Source: CBIHNH01 sp966211425 (GTDB lineage: Bacteria > Patescibacteriota > Saccharimonadia > Saccharimonadales > Saccharimonadaceae). From it: a DNA stretch of 12,838 nt. The position numbers were made by a program, and so were the translations under genes. Under the pieces are notes generated by a model, which did no database searches, had not been told where the DNA came from, and worked only from the letters and a program-made list of their open reading frames with translations. The stretch lies in contig CBIHNH010000020.1 in the NCBI GenBank assembly GCA_966211425.1, positions 1 to 12,838 of the forward strand, given 5' to 3'. Positions 6,533 through 11,768 of the stretch are shown here, one piece after another; positions within the stretch are counted from its first letter, which is position 1, and the number at the start of each line of letters is the position of its first letter.

Positions 6533-6542
6533 GACAACCAAT

Positions 6543-7970
6543 ATGACGAAAGCGACAAAGTTAGAAGACATTGTGAGTCTAGCCAAGCGGCGCGGCTTTA
6601 TATTTCCTGGTTCAGACGTGTATGGGGGCCTCAGCGGTACCTGGGACTACGGCCCACTCGGAACCGCGCTCAAGCGTAATATCACCGACCTGTGGTGGCA
6701 GATGTTTGTCGAGGAACGTGATGACATGTATGGTGTTGATGCCAGTATCCTGATGAACCAAAAGGTCTGGCAGGCCAGCGGTCACGTTGATACGTTTACC
6801 GACCCGCTCGTTGAGTGCAGCAACTGCAACGCCCGCCACCGCGCCGACAAACTCGACGATCCTAACAAATGCCCGACGTGTGGCAAAACCGGAACATTTG
6901 GTGAGCCCGTACAGTTTAATATGATGTTTAAAACCGTTGTTGGCCCTAAGTGGGGCGCAGCAAAAGCGCAACTTGGTGATTATATGACCGGTGAATTAGT
7001 TGCTATAGATAAAGACGGAAACGAAGTAGAAGGTACCAGATTCAAACTTCGAAAAGACAATAACTTTGATGCCGCTATGCTCTATGAACAGAGCGCAGAG
7101 TCCTACCTCCGCCCTGAAACTGCCCAGGGTATATTTACGAACTACAAGAACGTCGTCGATGTTTTTTACCCCGACCTACCGTTCGGTATCGCCCAACAGG
7201 GCAAAGCGTTCCGTAACGAGATTTCACCACGTGACTTCGTGTTTCGTTCACGTGAGTTTGAGCAGATGGAGATCGAGTATTTCGTACATCCCGACAAGTG
7301 GCAGGAGGCATTTGACCATTGGGTAGAGCAGTGCAAGAAATGGTTCGACGCACTCGGGCTGCCGGCAGATATGATCCATGAGCTCGAAGTGCCAGAAGAC
7401 GATCGCGCGCACTACAGTAAACGTACTATCGACTTTGAGTTTGATTTCCCTATCGGCCGTGAAGAGCTGATGGGCCTCGCTTACCGCACAGACTTTGATC
7501 TCAAGAACATCCACGACAACTCTGGTAAAAACATGGAATACCAGATAAAGGGCACGAACGAAAAGTTCATCCCTCACGTCATCGAGCCGAGCTTTGGTGT
7601 CGAACGCGCACTGATGGCCGTACTGACGGCTGCGTACACCGAGGATGAAGTGAACGGTGAAGCGCGTGTCTTCCTGAAACTGCCTGAACACCTCGCACCG
7701 GTAAAATATGCGGTGAGCCCGCTGCTAAAGAACAAGCCGGAGCTCGTCGAGAAGGCCCGCGAAGTCTACAAAGCTTTGAAAGCCAAACATGGCAACGTAA
7801 TGTGGGATGACAACGGCAACATCGGTAAGCGCTACCGTCGCCAAGACGAGATTGGTACACCGTACTGTGTAGTGATCGACTTCCAGACACTCGAAGATGA
7901 TACTGTCACGGTTCGAGAGCGCGATACGACAGAACAAACGCGCAAAAAGGTAGATATTTTACAGAGGTAA
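6543..7970 (+). CDS. glyS: Glycine--tRNA ligase, single-chain homodimeric type
   Basis: Charges tRNA-Gly with glycine using ATP in the cytoplasm. From the ATG at 6543 (MTKATKLEDIVSLAKRRGF) the protein is 475 residues, usual for the dimeric class II enzyme and distinct from the alpha/beta form. Visible parts are YGGLSGTWDYGPLG near the N-terminus, a four-cysteine zinc-ribbon insertion (Cys92, Cys95, Cys110, Cys113), RPETAQGIFTNY, motif 2 FRNEISPRDF (223-232) and motif 3 EPSFGVERAL (348-357). The C-terminal anticodon-binding domain includes YAVSPLLKN, RYRRQDEIGTPYCVVID and VTVRERDTTEQ. An in-frame ATG at 6474 would add 23 residues unlike the family and lies upstream of the promoter, so I rejected it. 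Some annotators use glyQS for this form. Confidence 0.97.
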   Translation: MTKATKLEDIVSLAKRRGFIFPGSDVYGGLSGTWDYGPLGTALKRNITDLWWQMFVEERDDMYGVDASILMNQKVWQASGHVDTFTDPLVECSNCNARHRADKLDDPNKCPTCGKTGTFGEPVQFNMMFKTVVGPKWGAAKAQLGDYMTGELVAIDKDGNEVEGTRFKLRKDNNFDAAMLYEQSAESYLRPETAQGIFTNYKNVVDVFYPDLPFGIAQQGKAFRNEISPRDFVFRSREFEQMEIEYFVHPDKWQEAFDHWVEQCKKWFDALGLPADMIHELEVPEDDRAHYSKRTIDFEFDFPIGREELMGLAYRTDFDLKNIHDNSGKNMEYQIKGTNEKFIPHVIEPSFGVERALMAVLTAAYTEDEVNGEARVFLKLPEHLAPVKYAVSPLLKNKPELVEKAREVYKALKAKHGNVMWDDNGNIGKRYRRQDEIGTPYCVVIDFQTLEDDTVTVRERDTTEQTRKKVDILQR

Positions 7971-8011
7971 TTAAACCTTAAACCATTTTTATATCAAAAA
8001 GACTGTTGACC

Positions 8012-8040
8012 TTGTACTATACTTTGTACTAAGATATACC
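8012..8040 (+). promoter_or_regulatory. Promoter region with direct repeats for the 8067 gene
   Basis: The octamer TTGTACTA occurs at 8012-8019 and again at 8024-8031, a 12-bp offset. A plausible promoter is TTGTAC (8012-8017), 17 bp, TATACC (8035-8040); another -10-like box, TATACT, lies at 8018-8023. A TTGACC sits at 8006-8011. The repeats on the promoter could be an operator, possibly for the winged-helix protein encoded just downstream. Confidence 0.45.
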
Positions 8041-8066
8041 TATCAATTCAAGTTTGGAGGTATAAA

Positions 8067-8837
8067 ATGGCAGGTGTTCGGAGTAAAGCTTATCCAGCGA
8101 TAGACCTTAGCTCAGCAGTAAAAAGAGCTGAAATTATACAAAAAAATATTGGTAATGGAGTGTACTTTAACCGTGAGACTATGGCTAAAGGTATGGGCTA
8201 TAAGTCACTGAGCGGTGTGGCTACACGCGCTATTGCTGCTCTGGTGCATTTTGGTCTTCTGGAGCGCAAAAAAGATACCTATACATTATCTGACTTAGCG
8301 GTGCATATCGTTCTTCCAATCTCTGATGAGGATAAACAAGAGGCGATTCGCACAGCGGTGAAAGAACCCGAGCTTTATCGAGAACTGATTCAAAACTATG
8401 AGGGGAAACACCTACCGGCAGCGCTGGGTAACATACTAGCCGTAAACCATGGCATCAACCCCAACTCCAGCGCTCAAGCAGCGCTAGCGTTTGTTGAATC
8501 GCTGCGGTACGCAGGTATGATGAACGGGGATGTCGTAGATTCGATGGGTGAACGGAGCGAGGAGGGCATCGATAATGAGGAAGCTCCAAGTAGTGGTGAG
8601 GTGACCTTTGAGCGGAAAAAAGAACCATCATCAGCCACTAACACGATTATTCGTAAATTACCCTCTGGAGTAGAAATAGGCTTTCCTTCTGAGCTTGACT
8701 TCGCCGTTTTAACCGGGGCGTTTGCTGAGGAAATCAAAGCAATCGACGACAGGGCGCAAAAATTGCTACATAATACAAGAAGCGAACCTGGCGGGGTGGG
8801 CACAAGCGATGAAGAAGATAGAGCTACAGAAGTATAA
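8067..8837 (+). CDS. Winged-helix-like protein of unknown function
   Basis: A 256-residue soluble protein. Residues 9-83 (YPAIDLSSAVKRAEIIQKN through MAKGMGYKSLSGVATRAIAA, then LVHFGLLERKKDTYTLSDLA) have the helix-helix-helix-wing look of a winged-helix domain. The pattern YP-x-x-x-L, then MGY-x-S-LSG, then A-L-x-x-FGLLE is one I recall from a widespread family of uncharacterised proteins. Residues 86-152 resemble a second helical domain. The last 100 residues are acidic and low-complexity, apart from a short hydrophobic strand pair (IIRKLPSGVEIGFPSEL). The ATG has a strong GGAGG (8056-8060) with a 6-nt spacer. Base composition at the 5' end is AT-richer than its neighbours. The 3' end overlaps the next gene by 29 bp. 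DNA binding is inferred, not shown. Confidence 0.75.
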   Translation: MAGVRSKAYPAIDLSSAVKRAEIIQKNIGNGVYFNRETMAKGMGYKSLSGVATRAIAALVHFGLLERKKDTYTLSDLAVHIVLPISDEDKQEAIRTAVKEPELYRELIQNYEGKHLPAALGNILAVNHGINPNSSAQAALAFVESLRYAGMMNGDVVDSMGERSEEGIDNEEAPSSGEVTFERKKEPSSATNTIIRKLPSGVEIGFPSELDFAVLTGAFAEEIKAIDDRAQKLLHNTRSEPGGVGTSDEEDRATEV

Positions 8838-8979
8838 ATTTGATGGCAAGGTGAGGTATGCGACCTTCCTGGGGCTTATCGCTTTAGCAGTCAGCATGCA
8901 AATCATAAACTCTTCGTATGTAGGTGAAGTAATTGCTGCAATCCTGGTTTTGGCTGGCGTGAATCGCCACACAAACTAA
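8809..8979 (+). CDS. Small membrane protein (56 residues)
   Basis: The reading frame is open further upstream, but the ATG at 8809, with the G-rich GGGGTGGG at 8793-8800, gives a sensible product. It starts with a basic segment (MKKIELQKYKFDGKVRY), followed by two hydrophobic stretches (ATFLGLIALAVSMQI and VGEVIAAILVLAGV) around a short NSSY turn. One or two membrane passes are possible. It overlaps the 3' end of the winged-helix-like gene by 29 bp in a different frame, suggesting translational coupling and a shared function. No family is recognised. Confidence 0.6.
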   Translation: MKKIELQKYKFDGKVRYATFLGLIALAVSMQIINSSYVGEVIAAILVLAGVNRHTN

Positions 8980-8980
8980 C

Positions 8981-8999
8981 TATACGATCGGTATATAAT
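8981..8999 (+). promoter_or_regulatory. Promoter with overlapping inverted repeat for the YecM-family gene
   Basis: A perfect TATAAT (8994-8999) ends 6 nt before the ATG at 9006, so the likely first transcribed base is the A of the start codon or within 1-2 nt of it. TATAC (8981-8985) and GTATA (8991-8995) form a 5-bp inverted repeat around GATCG that overlaps the -10 box and could bind a repressor. The -35 region is poor. Confidence 0.55.
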
Positions 9000-9005
9000 A
9001 GCAAT

Positions 9006-9524
9006 ATGCAGAATATTATCAGTGGCTATGAGGCTTTCGTTGACAATGTGAACCGTGGTTTAACTGAGTGTGGAATTGATCGTGATGAGCTCGCGATGAT
9101 GGATCATATCTGCTATCGAGTCGAGACTGATGAGCGCTATGACGAAATGAAACGAAAGCTTGGTGAGGCTGCTCACTTGCTCGGCGAAACAGAGGTGTCG
9201 GGGCGTTTGATCGCAACGTTTGAGTGCGATGAGCCGCTGCGAGCTGGTGGTTGGCAGATCCCATGTATCGAACTACCACAGCCAAAAGAGGGCGCTCCTT
9301 ATCCGGAAGGTTTGGAACATGTTGAGCTGGTTACGGTTCGTAGTCTCGAACAGTTTGAGGCGCTGCATCCTGATCTGCCGTTTGATCACAAAGGGATGGG
9401 CAAGACCATAAACCCTGAGCTTGGCCTCAAGCATGCAGGCATATCGGTAAAATTTCATGAGCAACCGCTCGGTGCGGTTGTACGGATCGAAAATAGACTC
9501 AAACGTAATGGTTATGAGGAATAA
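9006..9524 (+). CDS. YecM-family protein (VOC-like fold)
   Basis: A 172-residue cytoplasmic protein. It carries the YecM family (PF06185) landmarks in order: MMDHICYRVET (Asp33-His34), GRLIATFECDEPL, GWQIPCIELPQPKEG, YPEGLEHVELV (His105, Glu107), then NPELGLKHAGISVKFHEQPL (His151). E. coli YecM has the same sequence landmarks. The fold resembles metal-dependent vicinal oxygen chelate enzymes, and the conserved His/Glu set fits a metal site, but no reaction is established for the family. The ATG follows a TATAAT box by 6 nt and lacks a Shine-Dalgarno, so translation is probably leaderless. The next gene starts 2 bp after its stop, so the two are cotranscribed. Confidence 0.9.
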   Translation: MQNIISGYEAFVDNVNRGLTECGIDRDELAMMDHICYRVETDERYDEMKRKLGEAAHLLGETEVSGRLIATFECDEPLRAGGWQIPCIELPQPKEGAPYPEGLEHVELVTVRSLEQFEALHPDLPFDHKGMGKTINPELGLKHAGISVKFHEQPLGAVVRIENRLKRNGYEE

Positions 9525-9526
9525 CT

Positions 9527-10135
9527 ATGAAACCACGACTCTTTATCGAACAAAAGATCACAGCGTTTACAAATCAGTACAAAGTTTATGAGTCTGGTAA
9601 AAAAGGCGAACAGGCAGACATGATCGCGTTCGCACAGCAGAAACGACTGGCGTTCAAGGAAAAGGTAGAGTTCTATGGTGGCGAACAAAAAACAGCGGTA
9701 GTTTATAGTTTCCGAGCCGAGAAAGTCCTCGATGTTCATGGCCGATATTTAGTGGAAGGCGCCGAGGGTCAACTGCTCGGTATGTTCCGAAAAGATTTCA
9801 AGCAATCACTGTTGAATAGCACCTGGATTGTCATGGACGCGAGCGGAAATGATTTGTTCAAAGTAAATGAGAGCAGCGCCGTGCTGGCTTTCTTGCGCCG
9901 TTTCGCCGGTTGGCTTCCGTTCATCGGAGAGTTGATCGAGATCGCCACCTCGTTCTTGAAATACCACTTTGTCTTCACTTCGATCGATAGCAGAGAGGCT
10001 ATCGGTAAGTATCAGAAAACCACACTGTTCCGTGATCACTACACACTACATATGACAGACGAAGCATATACGAGCTGCGACTGGCGCGTACTCGCCGCTA
10101 TGGGCGTCGCGCTCGATGCACTACAATCTCGCTAG
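9527..10135 (+). CDS. LURP-one-related / YxjI-family protein (tubby-like fold)
   Basis: A 202-residue protein. The opening FIEQKITAFTNQYKVYESG, then AFKEKVEFYGGEQKTAVVYSF, KVLDVHGRYLVEGAEGQLLG and TWIVMDASGNDLFKVNESS show the alternating beta-strand pattern of LURP-one/YxjI proteins (PF04525), related in fold to tubby and phospholipid scramblases. It differs from a simple YxjI by a hydrophobic insert near residues 125-150 (FAGWLPFIGELIEIATSFL) that could touch the membrane. It closes with REAIGKYQKTTLFRDHYTLHM and a helix (WRVLAAMGVALDAL). It starts 2 bp after the YecM-family stop, with GAGGAA in the upstream coding end serving as ribosome site. Function is unknown; membrane or lipid association is suggested by the fold only. 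Confidence 0.85.
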   Translation: MKPRLFIEQKITAFTNQYKVYESGKKGEQADMIAFAQQKRLAFKEKVEFYGGEQKTAVVYSFRAEKVLDVHGRYLVEGAEGQLLGMFRKDFKQSLLNSTWIVMDASGNDLFKVNESSAVLAFLRRFAGWLPFIGELIEIATSFLKYHFVFTSIDSREAIGKYQKTTLFRDHYTLHMTDEAYTSCDWRVLAAMGVALDALQSR

Positions 10136-10142
10136 AGTTTTG

Positions 10143-10151
10143 TGAGATAAT
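10143..10151 (+). promoter_or_regulatory. Possible extended -10 promoter before the sugar dehydrogenase gene
   Basis: TGA followed by GATAAT (10146-10151), directly after the upstream stop codon and 22 nt before the ATG at 10174. There is no clear -35. The gene could alternatively be read from the 9006 promoter. Confidence 0.35.
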
Positions 10152-10173
10152 AGGCGTATAACGGAGGTCTCGT

Positions 10174-11298
10174 ATGAGTCGGAAGTTCTTGATCATCCTC
10201 GCTAGTGCTCTCGCGGTCATCGCTATCATCGTCGGCTTGCTTTTTGCGTTTAGGCAGCAACTGCTGGCTTTTTTCTTCCAGCCAACTGAGTCCAGTATTC
10301 GAGAGGTTGCGACCAACGAAAAAGCGGTCGAGACCATCGCTCAAGGCCTAACGACCCCGTGGTCGATAACGTTTCTGCCAAATGGTGCCATGCTAGTTAC
10401 TGAACGGAGCGGGCAGATTCAACGCATCGGTGAGTCAGGCAAGACTTATCCGATCGATGGTGTGCGCGAGACGAGCGAGGGCGGACTGCTCGGTATCGCT
10501 GTGCATCCGCAGTTTCGTGATAATAACCGGTTGTATGTTTACTTTACGACCGATCAGGGTGGAGAGCTAACTAATCAGATCGATCAGTACGTGCTGTCGG
10601 GTGATAGTCTCGGTTTTGAGCGCACGATAATGGCCGACATCCCGGCGGCAACTAACCACAATGGTGGCGCTATCGCTTTCGGTCCCGACGGAAAACTCTA
10701 TGCAACAACCGGCGATGCTGCACGGTCCGATCTCGCTCAAGATACTAGCTCATTGGCCGGTAAAATCCTGAGGATGAACGACGATGGGTCGGTTCCAGCT
10801 GACAATCCGTACGGAAATCTTACCTGGAGCTACGGGCACCGTAACCCTCAGGGTATTGCCTGGGATAAGCAAGGGCGCCTGTGGTCTGTTGAGCATGGTC
10901 CATCGGGAGCCGACAGTGGTCGCGATGAGTTGAACCTGATAGAAAAAGGAGCCAACTATGGCTGGCCAGTTATCACCGGTGATGAAACCCGAGATGGTAT
11001 GAAAACTCCGATAGTGCAGTCCGGTGATACCGAAACCTGGGCGCCGGCCGGTCTGGGGTACTATGACGGCTCGCTATATTTTGCAGGTCTACGAGGCCAG
11101 GCACTATACCGGGCCGTCATCAGCGGTGAAACCGTGACACTCTCGCGGCACCTTAGTGAAACATATGGGCGGCTTCGTGCCGTGACGACACATGACGGAA
11201 AACTCTACGTCAGCACGTCGAACCGTGATGGACGCGGCTCGCCGGCGCCAGAAGACGACCGGATTCTACGGATTGATCCGAAACAGCTTGGCGAGTAA
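10174..11298 (+). CDS. Membrane-anchored PQQ-dependent sugar dehydrogenase (GSDH / aldose dehydrogenase family)
   Basis: A 374-residue protein. Residues 5-35 form an N-terminal signal anchor (FLIILASALAVIAIIVGLLF) with no lipobox Cys, so the catalytic domain is probably outside the cytoplasmic membrane. A six-bladed beta-propeller of the glucose/sorbosone dehydrogenase type (PF07995) fills the rest: GLTTPWSITFLPNGAMLVTE, EGGLLGIAVHPQF, NHNGGAIAFGPDGKLYATTGD (21 residues, 161-181, with the expected catalytic His162), AGKILRMNDDGSVPADNPYG, YGHRNPQGIAWD (His222, Arg223) and ANYGWPVITG. Characterised relatives oxidise aldoses using PQQ and calcium. I cannot see whether this organism makes PQQ; it could scavenge it, or the protein could have another role. 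GGAGG (10163-10167) is 6 nt before the ATG. Confidence 0.92.
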   Translation: MSRKFLIILASALAVIAIIVGLLFAFRQQLLAFFFQPTESSIREVATNEKAVETIAQGLTTPWSITFLPNGAMLVTERSGQIQRIGESGKTYPIDGVRETSEGGLLGIAVHPQFRDNNRLYVYFTTDQGGELTNQIDQYVLSGDSLGFERTIMADIPAATNHNGGAIAFGPDGKLYATTGDAARSDLAQDTSSLAGKILRMNDDGSVPADNPYGNLTWSYGHRNPQGIAWDKQGRLWSVEHGPSGADSGRDELNLIEKGANYGWPVITGDETRDGMKTPIVQSGDTETWAPAGLGYYDGSLYFAGLRGQALYRAVISGETVTLSRHLSETYGRLRAVTTHDGKLYVSTSNRDGRGSPAPEDDRILRIDPKQLGE

Positions 11299-11301
11299 GT
11301 C

Positions 11302-11529
11302 TTACGAACGCTTTTTGATCATGAGCTCGAGGTTCGAGAGGTAGTTCGCAGGATCAACATTTTTATGAGTCCTTAGGTAACGCAGGTGTTGGTCGACAAA
11401 AGATATGCGGTTGTCGGGAAACGATTCGGTGTCAGGAGAATAGGCGTCAAGGGTGATCATGTTGGGGTCGGCCAGAAGCTCGTTCAGTCGAGCAGCCACT
11501 TCATCTTGGGTTATGGTAAAGCTCTTCAT
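11302..11529 (-). CDS. Small hypothetical protein (75 residues)
   Basis: A 75-residue acidic-then-basic soluble protein beginning MKSFTITQDEVAARLNELL and ending YLSNLELMIKKRS. It is probably helical at both ends with a central DAYSPDTESFPDNRISF loop. No domain is recognised. The start ATG shares its A with the TAA of the upstream micro-ORF (TAATG), so translation is probably coupled. It converges with the sugar dehydrogenase gene; the two stop codons are 3 bp apart and no terminator is visible between them. Confidence 0.65.
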   Translation of the reverse strand: MKSFTITQDEVAARLNELLADPNMITLDAYSPDTESFPDNRISFVDQHLRYLRTHKNVDPANYLSNLELMIKKRS

Positions 11530-11591
11530 TACAGAACCTGTGGGAGTTTTTTCTTTTTAATTTCTTTTCGCTTGTTTTGACCTTTTGCCAT
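11529..11591 (-). CDS. Lysine-rich micro-ORF (20 residues)
   Basis: The ATG at 11589-11591 follows AAAGGTG on the minus strand with suitable spacing and encodes a 20-residue peptide beginning MAKGQNKRKE and then KKKK-rich. The MAKGQ-plus-Lys/Arg opening resembles a class of very short basic proteins that I recall from many bacterial genomes; the usual members are longer, about 30-40 residues. The frame is open further upstream, but those residues look non-coding. The stop overlaps the start of the 75-residue gene by one base. It may be a real peptide or a translational leader for the downstream gene. Confidence 0.5.
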   Translation of the reverse strand: MAKGQNKRKEIKKKKLPQVL

Positions 11592-11604
11592 CTCACACCT
11601 TTCA

Positions 11605-11625
11605 GATACGCATCTACGGCGTATC
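11605..11625 (-). promoter_or_regulatory. Inverted repeat in the leader of the micro-ORF unit
   Basis: GATACGC (11605-11611) and GCGTATC (11619-11625) form a perfect 7-bp inverted repeat with a 7-nt centre. It lies 14 bp upstream of the micro-ORF start and downstream of the putative promoter. It could be an operator or an mRNA hairpin; no T-run follows it, so it is not a terminator. Confidence 0.5.
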
Positions 11626-11636
11626 ATTATGTACTC

Positions 11637-11664
11637 ATTATCCCCTATTTCGCCAGATAACCAA
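11637..11664 (-). promoter_or_regulatory. Possible promoter for the micro-ORF / 75-residue unit
   Basis: On the minus strand TTGGTT (11659-11664), 16 bp, GATAAT (11637-11642). A second -10-like CATAAT lies at 11627-11632. The site is in the 177-bp gap between the divergent units; nothing else is evident in that gap apart from the inverted repeat and the MMPL promoter. Confidence 0.4.
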
Positions 11665-11726
11665 ATAACTGAGGGGTTTTGCCTGGAATACTGATATAAA
11701 AAAGAGAGATGATAGAGCCGAAGTAC

Positions 11727-11732
11727 TATACT
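11727..11732 (+). promoter_or_regulatory. -10 box of the MMPL gene promoter
   Basis: TATACT, 36 nt before the ATG at 11769. No convincing -35 hexamer is seen at the right distance. The leader carries the Shine-Dalgarno GAGGAGG (11757-11763). Confidence 0.4.
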
Positions 11733-11768
11733 GAACTGAAGAGTAGAAATCATACTGAGGAGGCGGAC

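Noticed and set aside
6474..6542. Upstream in-frame start for glyS adding 23 residues
   Set aside because: The added residues do not resemble GlyRS N-termini and the ATG lies upstream of the extended -10 promoter at 6524-6532. The family-like sequence begins at 6543.
6414..6542. T-box or other riboswitch upstream of glyS
   Set aside because: The promoter -10 box is 10 nt from the start codon, leaving no leader. No T-box consensus or terminator hairpin is seen.
7579..7937. Minus-strand open frames over the glyS 3' end
   Set aside because: Shadows of the GlyRS catalytic and anticodon-binding domains.
7968..7990. Possible terminator after glyS (ACC...TTTTTAT)
   Set aside because: There is a T-run but no stem of more than 3 bp precedes it.
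8722..8808. Upstream extension of the 56-residue membrane protein
   Set aside because: It would lie deep inside the preceding gene, has no ribosome site and adds a polar segment. The ATG at 8809 has a G-rich site just upstream.
11642..11676. CCCCT...AGGGG pairing followed by TTTT as a plus-strand terminator
   Set aside because: The stem is only 5 bp across a 25-nt loop and no plus-strand gene ends nearby. Chance pairing is more likely.
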